The notes: generated by a model not told the origin, from the letters alone. A stretch of 64,000 nt of DNA from CALBPI01 sp963922335 (GCA_963922335.1 CAWUIB010000001.1:372001-436000); one strand, 5' to 3'; shown: positions 26,655 through 35,216, numbered from the stretch's first letter. Program-made: numbers and translations.

Positions 26655-27239
26655 ATGCAAAAAACGGTGTTGACCGCCCAGGGTCTGCTTGAAGACTCGA
26701 TGCGGCTCGGTGTGCGGGTATTGGATTCTGGATTCAGACCGACGATGATCATCGCGATCTGGCGTGGCGGAACGCCGGTTGGGATGGCCGTTCAGGAGTT
26801 GCTGTCATTCGCCGGCGTCGACTCGGATCACATCGCAATCCGCACCGCTTCCTACACGGGCGTTGATGAGCGTGATAGCAAGGTAGCCATCTTTGGATTG
26901 GACTACATCATTAATAAAGTGACCCCGGATGATCGGGTGTTAATTGTTGACGATGTGTTCGACACCGGAAATACGGTGGTCGCAGTGATCGAGGAGTTGC
27001 ACCGGCGAGCAAGAGACAATATGGCCGATGACGTGCGTGTCGCCGTGCCCTGGTTTAAACCCGCGCGCAACCAGACCGACATCGTTCCTGACTATTTCGT
27101 ACAGGAAACGGATGACTGGCTCGTTTTCCCGCATGAGTTGGACGCACTCGATCCTGAAGAGCTCAGGCAATCGCGCCCGGCGCTCGCCAGCGTGATCGAG
27201 GGCGCACGATCTAGACGACATTCCAGCCAGGACCAATAA
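26655..27239 (+). CDS. Phosphoribosyltransferase, hypoxanthine-type (second copy)
   Basis: 194 aa from the ATG at 26655. A GTG at 26646 would add three residues. It shares with the upstream divergent paralogue the LLEDSMRLGVRVL-type start, a WRGGTPVGMAV strand and the PRPP loop VLIVDDVFDTGNTVVAV (about 95-111). The stop codon shares bases with the next ATG (TAAATG), so it is translationally coupled to the nucleoside transporter. Probably returns the imported base to the nucleotide pool. Confidence 0.87.
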   Translation: MQKTVLTAQGLLEDSMRLGVRVLDSGFRPTMIIAIWRGGTPVGMAVQELLSFAGVDSDHIAIRTASYTGVDERDSKVAIFGLDYIINKVTPDDRVLIVDDVFDTGNTVVAVIEELHRRARDNMADDVRVAVPWFKPARNQTDIVPDYFVQETDDWLVFPHELDALDPEELRQSRPALASVIEGARSRRHSSQDQ

Positions 27240-28454
27240 ATGCCTGCACAAATCATTAGCCTGGCGGGCATTGCCGTCATTCTTTTGCTCGCGATAGCGT
27301 TCTCGGATAATCGCCGTGCGATCCGTCCCAGGGTCGTAGGCAGTGCATTTGCATTGCAGGCGTTCATCGCGTTGCTTGTACTCAAGCTTCCGGCAGGCCA
27401 GAGAGGACTGGAGGTGATGAGCAACGGCGTGCGCCGGGTGATCGGTTACGCCAATAGCGGTATCGAGATGATCTTCGGTTCGTCGTTGCTCCAAGGCGGC
27501 TCGTTTGCGGTCACCGTTTTGCCGGTGATCGTGTTCTTCGCGGCGTTGATGTCGGTGCTCTACCATCTTGGCGTCATGCAGCTCATCGTGAGGGTGCTGG
27601 GGCGAGGCTTGCAGTTTCTGCTGGGGACCCGCCCAATCGAGTCTCTGAATGCGGCAGCCAATATTTTTGTTGGTCAAACCGAAGCGCCGTTGGTTGTGAA
27701 GCCTTATTTGAGCAATATCTCGCGCGCCCAATTGTTTACCGTGATGGTATCCGGCACTGCATCCGTTGCGGGCACCGTCCTCGCAGCCTATGCCGGCATG
27801 GGTGCGAAGCTGGAGTACTTACTGGCAGCGAGCTTCATGGCCGCACCGGGTGGCTTGCTAATGGCTAAGCTGATCATGCCTGACACAGAGACGGTAACCG
27901 ATGATTCGGAAATTGTCGGAGTACAGATTCCCAAAGAACGGAACGTTTTTTTGGCGGCTGCCAGCGGTGCGCAAGAGGGCGTGCGCCTCGCTGTGATGAT
28001 TGGCGCAATGTTGCTGTCGTTTGTCGCGCTGATTGCGCTGTTCAACGGTGTGGTTGGCGGCATTTTCGGGTTAGCCGGGATCGAGGGCGTCACGCTTGAG
28101 CGTATTCTCGGCTATATCTTCGCGCCCTTGATGTGGTTACTGAGCGTGCCTTGGTCCGAAGCGCAGGTAGCCGGCGCACTATTCGGCGAGAAGTTGATAC
28201 TCAACGAGTTTGTCGCCTTCCTGCATTTTGGCGACCTCGTTGGCGAGCTGTCGCCGCGCACCCAGGCGGTAGTAACGTTCTCGCTATGCGGTTTCGCAAA
28301 CCTGTCGTCGATCGCCATCTTGCTCGGCGGTTTGGGTGTGCTGGTGCCTGCGCAGCGCGAGTTAATCGGGGAATTTGGGCTGAAGGCGGTACTCGCAGGG
28401 TCGCTGTCGAATCTGATGAGTGCGGCTCTCGCCAGTCTCTTGCTGACGTTCTAG
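27240..28454 (+). CDS. NupC-type concentrative nucleoside transporter
   Basis: 404 aa membrane protein with about nine to ten hydrophobic segments. It carries CNT-family signatures: GRGLQFLLGTRPIESLNAAANIF followed by VGQTEAPLVVKPYL (about residues 119-160) and the central NEFVAFLHFGDL/ LCGFANLSSIAILLGGL region that holds nucleoside and sodium or proton binding residues. Such proteins import nucleosides with H+ or Na+. Starts 1 base after the PRTase stop and is thus part of a two-gene salvage operon. Confidence 0.95.
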   Translation: MPAQIISLAGIAVILLLAIAFSDNRRAIRPRVVGSAFALQAFIALLVLKLPAGQRGLEVMSNGVRRVIGYANSGIEMIFGSSLLQGGSFAVTVLPVIVFFAALMSVLYHLGVMQLIVRVLGRGLQFLLGTRPIESLNAAANIFVGQTEAPLVVKPYLSNISRAQLFTVMVSGTASVAGTVLAAYAGMGAKLEYLLAASFMAAPGGLLMAKLIMPDTETVTDDSEIVGVQIPKERNVFLAAASGAQEGVRLAVMIGAMLLSFVALIALFNGVVGGIFGLAGIEGVTLERILGYIFAPLMWLLSVPWSEAQVAGALFGEKLILNEFVAFLHFGDLVGELSPRTQAVVTFSLCGFANLSSIAILLGGLGVLVPAQRELIGEFGLKAVLAGSLSNLMSAALASLLLTF

Positions 28455-29383
28455 TCTGCCTTCGCGGCTTCAGCACAAACACTGCTCATACGTATGAGCG
28501 GCGCTTGTTTACGTTCGCTGCTGAGGTAAACGGACCCAGCTTCATCCATAGCGATCGTTTCAGGTTGCGCCAGCAGCGGAGACCCGAGCGCGCAGAGCTC
28601 CTGGTTCAATGCGTCCAGCCAATCTCGATCTGTTCCCAATTCGGTCACGTAGGCTTCACCGTAGGTCATGATCGCAATGGTTTGTCCATCGGGTGCAAGA
28701 GATAGCGATGTCGGTTGGTTGCGGTATTTTCCGTACTTGGGAAACAGCCGCATCTCAAGTGCTGTGGGTTCCGGAATGCTCGACACCTGACCGAGTTGCT
28801 CTGCCACATGATCACTGCTGCCAGGCGCCGTCAGGTCAGGTAACGGCACTCGATACAGGATCGGTGGTTTGTCCCTCTTGCTCAGGAGATAGATGTGTCC
28901 GCTGACCGGATCTACCGCGAGACTTTCGGAGTCTCGCGCACCGCCTGGGTACTCGACCGTGATCGTATGAAGAACTTCAACACTCCTTGAGTCTTTCGGG
29001 GGCTCGGGGAACAGATAAATCGAAACTTGCTTACGAACAGCCAAGTTGTCGCCGATATCGGCAACCGCAATCCACGTCTGACCGTCGAGTTCAAATACTT
29101 CGAGGTCCTCCCAGTCTCGGTTTTTGGCGCCTTTCACTTTGATTTTTGTGTAGTCAAAGTCTGGAAGATCCAGCCCAATGAGCTCGGGGCGGTTACCCGC
29201 ATCATTGATGAACCAGAGACGCCCATCGATGGACGGAGATACGCCCATTCCGGACGCCTCGGGCAGCATTCGATAGTTCAGCTCGCCCAATCTCTCATGC
29301 GGCGCAACCGCGCCCGCGCACAGTATAGCGCCGAGCAAGAGTAGCGCTCGGCCAACGCGCGTGATTGATGAGGCTTGTGGCAT
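28451..29383 (-). CDS. Exported beta-propeller-like protein
   Basis: 310 aa with a signal peptide (residues about 1-28, cleavage near AVAPHE). The mature protein has repeated beta strands with motifs such as SPSIDGRLWFINDAG, DSESLAVDPVSGHIYLLSKRD and PTSLSLAPDGQTIAIMTYGE, typical of six/seven-bladed propellers. Related to secreted proteins annotated as esterase-like phytase or SdiA-regulated domain proteins. No catalytic residues can be assigned. Its 3' end shares 4 bases with the transporter stop on the opposite strand. Confidence 0.75.
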   Translation of the reverse strand: MPQASSITRVGRALLLLGAILCAGAVAPHERLGELNYRMLPEASGMGVSPSIDGRLWFINDAGNRPELIGLDLPDFDYTKIKVKGAKNRDWEDLEVFELDGQTWIAVADIGDNLAVRKQVSIYLFPEPPKDSRSVEVLHTITVEYPGGARDSESLAVDPVSGHIYLLSKRDKPPILYRVPLPDLTAPGSSDHVAEQLGQVSSIPEPTALEMRLFPKYGKYRNQPTSLSLAPDGQTIAIMTYGEAYVTELGTDRDWLDALNQELCALGSPLLAQPETIAMDEAGSVYLSSERKQAPLIRMSSVCAEAAKAD

Positions 29384-29450
29384 GCTTGGTGAACCTGTTG
29401 GGTCGAGCTGCGAGTATACCGTCGCGCCTCGAGTTGTCGCACAAGTGTTT

Positions 29451-30059
29451 ATGGGGACACCATTGGCAAAGCTCTACTTCTATTACTCCTCGATGAATGC
29501 GGGAAAGTCCACAGCTCTGCTGCAGTCGAGTTACAACTACATCGAACGTGGGATGCGCACGCTCATCCTCACACCGTCGTTGGACGATCGCTACGGCGCT
29601 GGGAAAGTTACATCCCGCATTGGAATCGACGCACAGGCTCAGATTTTCAGTCGAGACGCAGATCTATACGCCATGATCGCCCAGGAGCACGTGCTCGCCA
29701 GGCTCAATTGTGTGCTGATCGACGAAGCGCAGTTTCTGACACGCGATCAGGTTTTTGCACTCGGACGAGTCTGTGATGATCTGGGTGTGCCGGTTCTGGC
29801 CTATGGATTGAGGACGGATTTCCGTGGCGAGCCGTTCGAGGGTAGCCGCTACTTGCTTGCATGGGCCGACAACCTTAAAGAGATCAAGGCGATTTGCCAT
29901 TGCGGCAAAAAGGCGACGATGGTGATCCGACAAGACGCGGACGGCGCGACGGTCACTGACGGCCAGCAGGTAGAGATCGGTGGAAATGACAGATATGTCT
30001 CTCTCTGCCGCAGGCATTTTAACGCCGCGTTTTACGGAATGGGTGCTGCGGTCGAGTAG
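29451..30059 (+). CDS. tdk: Thymidine kinase
   Basis: 202 aa from the ATG at 29451 (a TTG at 29463, with GGGGA 5 bases before it, would give 198 aa, closer to the E. coli start). Phosphorylates thymidine with ATP for the dTTP pool. Walker A MNAGKST (about 15-21), VLIDEAQFL with the catalytic Glu, LRTDFRGE, a zinc site with CHCGKKA and CRRHF, and the lasso region IGGNDRYVSLC. Matches bacterial type II TK in order and length. Completes the deoxynucleoside salvage set. Confidence 0.96.
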   Translation: MGTPLAKLYFYYSSMNAGKSTALLQSSYNYIERGMRTLILTPSLDDRYGAGKVTSRIGIDAQAQIFSRDADLYAMIAQEHVLARLNCVLIDEAQFLTRDQVFALGRVCDDLGVPVLAYGLRTDFRGEPFEGSRYLLAWADNLKEIKAICHCGKKATMVIRQDADGATVTDGQQVEIGGNDRYVSLCRRHFNAAFYGMGAAVE

Positions 30060-30080
30060 GCGCTTTGCCGCGCGTTGGGG

Positions 30081-31358
30081 CTAGCGCACGTGCACTTTCC
30101 CAGCGCGCATTACGAACGCCATGTCTTGCAGGGCAGCGATGTCTTCGAGTGGTGAAACGGCGGTCGCGACGATGTCCGCCTGTTTGCCAGGCGCCAGTGT
30201 CCCTAAGGTATCGCTCATGTCAATGAGGTCCGCTGCATTCACCGTCGCGGCCACAAGGATATCCATTGGCGCCATGCCGGCCTCGTACATCAGTACGGCT
30301 TCACGGGCATTGGTCCCGTGCTGTGACACTCCACTGTCCGTGCCAAACGCAACACGCACGCCGGCTTTGTGAGCACGCTCAAAATTCCCGGCCATATCGG
30401 CCCCAACGCGCATCGCCTTCGCCTTGATTGCTGGGCTCATAAAGTTTGAACGCTCGGCCATATTCATCACCGTTTCTCCGGCGATCAGTGTCGGAACGAG
30501 ATAGGCGCCTGTTTTCTTGAACAACCGGATGGCTTCGGGACCTGTGTAGGTTCCGTGTTCGATCGAGTGCACTCCGGCTTCCAGGGCAGCGATGATGCCA
30601 TCTTCCTGATGCGCATGGCTTGCGACTTTGCGCCCCATCCGCTCTGCCGCGAGCACGACCTCGCGGAGTTCATCGGCCTCCATTTGTTGGCCTGTCCCGG
30701 TCGCTCTGTCTGTCAGCACCCCACCGGTAGAGGTAATTTTGATGAGATCAGCCCCATACTTAATGGCGTGACGAGTCGCACGGCGGCAGTCGTAGGGACC
30801 ATCGCAGATTGTCTGGGAGGTGTACTTGGTCATCAGGTCAGGTTTGATCCCGCTGACATCAGCATGACCGCCCGTGATGCCCACACCACCGGCAGCAATG
30901 ATTCGCGGTCCATCGACCCACCCATTGTTGATCGCATCGCGCATGGCATACATGGCTTGAGGTTGCGAGCCGACGTCGCGCACGGTGGTGAACCCGGCGT
31001 GCAGTGTCTTCTGCGCGTAGTGAAGACTGCGCATGGCCATCAATTGATCTGACATCTTGAGGGCATCACGATCGTTGTCAGGCCCAAGCTCGCCCTGCAG
31101 ATGCACGTGCATATCCATGAGCCCCGGCATCACGAAGTGCTCGCGCAGGTCGATCACTGCTGCGTCTGGGTACTCCGCCGGATCCGCATAACCGTCAACG
31201 ATGGCTTTGACGACGTCATTCTCGATAACAACGGTTTGCTCTTTAGCAACCGACTCACCGGGTACCGCGAGCAACTCGCCCGCATGAATCAGCAGTGTTT
31301 CCGCTTGTAGTGTCCCCGACACCGCTAACGCAGCGATCACGGTAATCCAGTGCTTCAT
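30081..31358 (-). CDS. Exported amidohydrolase (imidazolonepropionase/prolidase-like)
   Basis: 425 aa with an N-terminal signal peptide (about 1-19, SGTLQA/E). Amidohydrolase features: DMHVHLQGELG (first HxH), KITSTGG with the carbamylated-Lys position, SHAHQED, HSIEHGTY and GTDSGVSQHG with the catalytic Asp. Proteins like this include secreted Xaa-Pro dipeptidase-like and other imide hydrolases. Adjacent to tdk on the opposite strand, with 21 bases between stops. The substrate is unknown. An earlier in-frame TTG at 31400 adds residues before the signal and is not preferred. Confidence 0.85.
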   Translation of the reverse strand: MKHWITVIAALAVSGTLQAETLLIHAGELLAVPGESVAKEQTVVIENDVVKAIVDGYADPAEYPDAAVIDLREHFVMPGLMDMHVHLQGELGPDNDRDALKMSDQLMAMRSLHYAQKTLHAGFTTVRDVGSQPQAMYAMRDAINNGWVDGPRIIAAGGVGITGGHADVSGIKPDLMTKYTSQTICDGPYDCRRATRHAIKYGADLIKITSTGGVLTDRATGTGQQMEADELREVVLAAERMGRKVASHAHQEDGIIAALEAGVHSIEHGTYTGPEAIRLFKKTGAYLVPTLIAGETVMNMAERSNFMSPAIKAKAMRVGADMAGNFERAHKAGVRVAFGTDSGVSQHGTNAREAVLMYEAGMAPMDILVAATVNAADLIDMSDTLGTLAPGKQADIVATAVSPLEDIAALQDMAFVMRAGKVHVR

Positions 31359-31469
31359 CCGAGCCCCCAATCTTTGATTTTTTTCTTGAACACCCGTCAC
31401 TGTGCCACCACATCTGGAAATCCGCTACTGACCGTGGCGGTGGATGAGTGACATCGCCAGTGTTGGAGA

Positions 31470-31498
31470 CTTGAAATTCCCAGCGGATGTCACCATCT
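31470..31498 (+). promoter_or_regulatory. Sigma-32-like heat-shock promoter of hsp20
   Basis: CTTGAA at 31470-31475 and CACCATCT at 31491-31498, separated by 15 bases, match the RpoH consensus CTTGAA...CCCCATNT with one mismatch. Transcription would begin near 31505, giving a leader of about 70 bases that contains the thermometer hairpin. Confidence 0.7.
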
Positions 31499-31551
31499 AA
31501 ATCTCGTCCGGGGTTGTCTCTGAAGAGAGGTCTCGGGCTAGTTAAAAGACA

Positions 31552-31572
31552 ATATTGCTCAATGGAGAATAT
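31552..31572 (+). promoter_or_regulatory. ROSE-like RNA thermometer hairpin at the hsp20 start
   Basis: ATATT-G-CTC (31552-31560) pairs with GAGAATAT (31565-31572): eight base pairs around a four-base loop, with one bulged G (31557). The downstream arm contains most of the Shine-Dalgarno GGAG (31564-31567), 8 bases before the ATG. A TTGCT arm with a bulged G masking the ribosome-binding site is the hallmark of ROSE elements, which open on heating. An additional short hairpin (TCTC-TGAA-GAGA) lies upstream near 31517-31528. Confidence 0.6.
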
Positions 31573-31575
31573 GAA

Positions 31576-32031
31576 ATGAAAACGATCGATTTGACCCCCC
31601 TGTATCGCCACACTGTCGGTTACGACCGCCTTGCAAGCCTGCTCGATAGCACGCTCCGCACGGATTCGGTGTCGGCTGGATACCCCCCATACAACATCGA
31701 AGTGACTGGCGATGAGCGCTATGCCATCGAGATCGCAGTAGCAGGCTTTGCTGAATCCGATCTCGAGATCAGTGTCGAGAAAGGTGTCTTGACTGTGCGC
31801 GGCCGCAAAGGCGACGAAGCGGAGCGTAAGTTCCTGCATCGTGGCATCGCGAATCGAACGTTCGAGCGCAAGTTCACGCTGGCGGATTATGTCGAAGTCG
31901 TAGAGGCCGGTCTGAACAACGGTTTGTTGACGATCAGTCTGCGCAAGGAACTGCCGGAAGCAATGAAGCCGCGGACTATCGCGATTAATGGCGTAACCCC
32001 GACTGCGATCGAGGGCGAAAAAGCCGCTTAA
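31576..32031 (+). CDS. Small heat-shock protein, Hsp20/IbpA type
   Basis: 151 aa holdase chaperone that keeps unfolding proteins soluble for DnaK/ClpB. The alpha-crystallin domain (about 40-130) includes PYNIEVTGDERYAIEIAVAGF, a beta strand with VLTVRGRKG, and the conserved NNGLLTISL motif. A short C-terminal extension lacks a clear IxI motif (RTIAINGV is the nearest). The ATG at 31576 is preferred over the in-frame TTG at 31555 because GGAG precedes it. Controlled by the sigma-32 promoter and the ROSE-like hairpin just upstream. Confidence 0.94.
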   Translation: MKTIDLTPLYRHTVGYDRLASLLDSTLRTDSVSAGYPPYNIEVTGDERYAIEIAVAGFAESDLEISVEKGVLTVRGRKGDEAERKFLHRGIANRTFERKFTLADYVEVVEAGLNNGLLTISLRKELPEAMKPRTIAINGVTPTAIEGEKAA

Positions 32032-32060
32032 CGAGCGCGACAAAGTCGCTTTGAGATAGA

Positions 32061-32091
32061 GCCCCGGTGTCTTCGGACGCCGGGGCTTTTT
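32061..32091 (+). terminator. Rho-independent terminator of hsp20
   Basis: GCCCCGGTGTC-TTCG-GACGCCGGGGC at 32061-32086: an 11-bp stem (one G-U pair) with a TTCG tetraloop, followed by five T, 30 bases after the hsp20 stop. Confidence 0.92.
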
Positions 32092-32114
32092 GCACTGAGT
32101 TGCTAAAAATCATG

Positions 32115-33353
32115 CTACAGGCTGGTGCATTGCTGCGCCAGCGCTGCGTCCTGTGTCAGCACCGCGACGATGCCGCTCACGATCCAGGAATACGCTCGCG
32201 TCTCGCCATGTTCCATCCAATAGTCCAGATAAGCGTTGAGTAGTGTCTCGTTTGCGGGAATGGCGTAGTCGACCAGTATGTCCGGTGTGAATTGTCCTTG
32301 CGTTCGGTTCGACCATTCGCTCTCTATGAGCTTCGCCACCACAGGGTTTTCGATATCGAAGCTCGGACGAGTTTCATTGATTTCGCGTGGCAGATTCAGG
32401 AACTCGCGCGCGATGTTTTCAGTGATGCGATTGATCGGTCTCTCGAGTAGCACTTCGAAGTATTGGTTACAGGCGGCAACCCACGCTAAGTCACGTTCCG
32501 TGCGTCTACGACTGCACTCACGGAAGTGGCGTGACGGATTCAGCGTGCCAGCGGTGCGGAACGCAGCATCGACACGGGTGCGATCATCAAAGCCGGTCGC
32601 AGCATCGAGTCCGTAGAAAACAGCTCGCACCGTTTGCGGAAAGATCTCGCGTGTGTTGGGAGCGCTGCCAGCCTGTTGCATGGCAGAAAGCGCCTGCTCC
32701 TGTCGGCCGGCACTCGCGTAAATCCCGGCAGCGAGCGCCCAGGCCTCACTGTTGTCGGCATCGAGCGCTGTCAGTTGGCTAACCCAGGTGAGTCGTTCGC
32801 TACAGAGCTCGTTGTTGAACGGGCTATCGCAGGCAAGCAGCATGTGCTGGAGCGTCAACACATCGAGTTGTTGCTCGGTCTGAAGCTCCCTGATCACATT
32901 GAAAAATCGATAACGATCGCGTTTCAGTAACGCGAGCCGTGTTAGCTGTGACCGCGGGTCTACGGAGCCGCCGAGTGTCTCGTCAGCCGATTCCGACAAT
33001 TTATCGAGCGTCTTGATATCGAGAGGGGTGTACTCCCTTTTGCCTGAAACGTAGTCGCAGGCCTCATAGGTGGCACCGACCAGTGCGGCCGCCTGATCGT
33101 AAGTGAACCCTTCCCAGTAGAGTCCCAGTGTTTCCAGGAACGTTTCGGTCAGATCTTGAGGATCGCCACCGTCATCTATTGCGAGCTGATCTGGGCTGTC
33201 GATTGTTATTTCGCCGGTGGGTTCGACAGCAGCGGCTTCAATGGTATTCGCCGAGTCTTCGACGGTGTCGTGGTCACTTAGCAACCATAAAACAGTACTG
33301 GCTAGCCCGATGGCGAGCGCGAAGATCAGCAGCAACTTCCTCACGTTTCCCAT
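32115..33353 (-). CDS. Membrane-anchored helical-repeat protein, paralogue of the next gene
   Basis: About 412 aa from the ATG at 33353. An in-frame TTG at 33362 that overlaps the previous stop is an alternative. One N-terminal hydrophobic helix (LLLIFALAIGLASTVLWLL) anchors it, probably with the rest periplasmic. The C-terminal two-thirds are helical, with a TPR-like stretch (NSEAWALAAGIYASAGRQEQALSAMQQAG, about 215-245). Cysteine-bearing segments such as HMLLACDSPFNNELC recur in the paralogue. No domain identified beyond that. Coupled to the upstream paralogue. Confidence 0.7.
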   Translation of the reverse strand: MGNVRKLLLIFALAIGLASTVLWLLSDHDTVEDSANTIEAAAVEPTGEITIDSPDQLAIDDGGDPQDLTETFLETLGLYWEGFTYDQAAALVGATYEACDYVSGKREYTPLDIKTLDKLSESADETLGGSVDPRSQLTRLALLKRDRYRFFNVIRELQTEQQLDVLTLQHMLLACDSPFNNELCSERLTWVSQLTALDADNSEAWALAAGIYASAGRQEQALSAMQQAGSAPNTREIFPQTVRAVFYGLDAATGFDDRTRVDAAFRTAGTLNPSRHFRECSRRRTERDLAWVAACNQYFEVLLERPINRITENIAREFLNLPREINETRPSFDIENPVVAKLIESEWSNRTQGQFTPDILVDYAIPANETLLNAYLDYWMEHGETRAYSWIVSGIVAVLTQDAALAQQCTSL

Positions 33354-33358
33354 CCTCG

Positions 33359-34633
33359 TCAAAAGTGTTGCGGGTACTCGGCTTTCATTTTCGCAATGCA
33401 GTCTAACTCAGGGTTCGCCATCGCAAATTCGTGAATGGCGTTTGAAGCGTACAGGGCTGCAAGAGGATCGCCATACGTGTCCAGAAAGCGGAGATATGTG
33501 TCGAACAGGTAAGGGTCGGCCAGAGCGAGAAACTGGTAATCGTGTTCGATTGCCTCAAGGCGTTCCCAGTCTTTGCGATTGTCCGTTAGATGCTGCGCTT
33601 CGAGCGCCTCGACTGCCTGCTTATTTCCCTGTGCCTCGTGCACATATAACTGAATCAACCGACCATACTTTATGGGGCCAGGATCCTGAGACGAAACGTG
33701 TGCCCCGTAGTCAAGACAGGCGTTGGCCCATGCATCACTTCGTGATTGAGCCTGACACATAGAGGCTACCTCGAGCGCTTGCAAACGAACCCCTTGTGCG
33801 AGATGAATGGCTTTTTCGGAGCTTTCCGGGAATGATGTGACCTCTGCTGATGGCATTGCACGTAGCAATACTCTCGCGGTGTCTGAGAGGTGGTTGTTAA
33901 ACGATTGCGATGACGCTGCCTTGTCCAGTGCCTCGAGCGCTCCTCCCAAATCGCCAGCACGGTGACGATTCAGTGCGATTTGCGACCAGACTTGGGTGTT
34001 GTCACCGTCTACCTCTGTTACTAGCTTGGTCAAATAGTCAAGATTACAGGCGGTCTCGCTTTGCGCTTGAGAGCAGAGCTGGAAGGCAGCGAAAACGAGC
34101 GTCGGATTTCTGGTGTCGCTCGAGACCGCCTTCTGCGCAATAGTGGCACGTCGATGCAGATTCGCCTCGACCTGTTCGGGTTGACCCGAGGTGGTGATTT
34201 GCAACGCCGCGTAGAGCAATATCTCTGGGTCAGAGGCGCGCTCCAACTCGTCGGCGACAGAATTTGTTCGAATTTGTTCATCGAATAGTGCTTCGCTCAG
34301 AGCCTTATCGAACTCATGCTGAGTAAGGGCGCGGTCGTCTTCTTCGGCTTGTTCGAGCTCCCATGCCTCAATTTCGGCGGTTAGGTGTCGGGTTAGGTTA
34401 TGGCAAGCATTGACGAATGAGGGCCGTGAGATATCTCCGATGAAAGGTGCAGACGGTTGCTCTGACGGCGCAGAGTCGAGCAGTTCGGTGCCTTGAGAGA
34501 TGCCAGGGACATAATCTTCAGATGCAAGACTAAGTGCTGCGGAGGAGGCAGCACCTTGGCGAGCTACGTGAAGCGTCGCAAGGCAAATGCTACCGATGAT
34601 CAAAACACCCAGAAGAATCAGTCTGACTTTCAT
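33359..34633 (-). CDS. Membrane-anchored helical-repeat protein, first of a paralogous pair
   Basis: 424 aa. N-terminal hydrophobic segment (ILLGVLIIGSICLATLHVA) followed by a long helical region. The central part (VFAAFQLCSQAQSETACNLDYLTKLV then NTQVWSQIALNRHRAGDLGGALEALDKA, about 185-245) lines up with the corresponding part of the next gene, so the pair arose by duplication. Repeats resemble TPR helices. Function unknown. The gene starts just downstream of tmRNA on the same strand, 75 bases after its CCA end. Confidence 0.7.
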   Translation of the reverse strand: MKVRLILLGVLIIGSICLATLHVARQGAASSAALSLASEDYVPGISQGTELLDSAPSEQPSAPFIGDISRPSFVNACHNLTRHLTAEIEAWELEQAEEDDRALTQHEFDKALSEALFDEQIRTNSVADELERASDPEILLYAALQITTSGQPEQVEANLHRRATIAQKAVSSDTRNPTLVFAAFQLCSQAQSETACNLDYLTKLVTEVDGDNTQVWSQIALNRHRAGDLGGALEALDKAASSQSFNNHLSDTARVLLRAMPSAEVTSFPESSEKAIHLAQGVRLQALEVASMCQAQSRSDAWANACLDYGAHVSSQDPGPIKYGRLIQLYVHEAQGNKQAVEALEAQHLTDNRKDWERLEAIEHDYQFLALADPYLFDTYLRFLDTYGDPLAALYASNAIHEFAMANPELDCIAKMKAEYPQHF

Positions 34634-34707
34634 GATGACGCGAAAGACCCAATTCGTTGAGTTGAACCGCTGCCGGTCGAAAACGACCGACCGGCAGGGT
34701 AAGGGTG

Positions 34708-35068
34708 TGGTGGAGGCGGCCGGAATCGAACCGGCGTCCGCAAGCCCTCTGCTCTGAGCTCTACATGCTTATTTCGTCTTTATTCTCGCTACCGGCAACC
34801 CGACGAAAGGGGCGAACCGATAACCAGTCTGAAAATTTAGTTTAACTATCGAGTGTCAGACACACCCTCAAGCGGTCCTGTGATAATAACCCCTGGGACC
34901 GCACGCACAGGCACGAAGCGGGCAGAGGACAATCTACTGGTGTTTAGGCAGCGATTGCGTAGTTGTCGTCGTTTGCAACTATAAGTGTTACAGCTGGATT
35001 TACGAGGTGATCTGTTCCTCGGCATGCACCCAGAGGTTCGCGACCCACGTCGAAGCCATGTCGCCCCC
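34708..35068 (-). ncRNA. ssrA: tmRNA (ssrA)
   Basis: 361-nt transfer-messenger RNA on the minus strand. The 5' end GGGGGCG (35068 down) pairs with the 3' end CGCCTCC, followed by ACCA (CCA encoded, 34708-34710). The TpsiC arm GGTTCGATTCC is in the 3' part. The tag reading frame at 34944-34976 is GCAAACGACGACAACTACGC followed by ATCGCTGCC and TAA, that is ANDDNYAIAA and stop. Rescues stalled ribosomes with SmpB, whose gene lies about 3 kb downstream. Product peptides end in -AA, the recognised degradation signal. Confidence 0.97.
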
Positions 35069-35078
35069 GGAGACCGTA

Positions 35079-35107
35079 AATATGCGCCCGGATCGATGCG
35101 TTTTCAA
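35079..35107 (-). promoter_or_regulatory. Promoter of tmRNA
   Basis: On the minus strand TTGAAA (35102-35107) and CATATT (35079-35084) are separated by 17 bases, a sigma-70 arrangement. Transcription would begin a few bases upstream of the mature 5' end at 35068, consistent with RNase P trimming of a short leader. Confidence 0.55.
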
Positions 35108-35216
35108 TGATGACGAGTCGATTTCGAGCATGTACGACGAAATTGGCGCCAAAACGGACACAATATCCTGCCGAAACGTGATAGCTTCAGCCGCGGGGGC
35201 GCAGGGGTAAAACAAT

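Noticed and set aside
26940..27731. 263-codon antisense frame across the PRTase and nucleoside transporter genes
   Set aside because: Sense genes are conserved families in the same place. The antisense product is rich in His/Arg/Gln with no domain.
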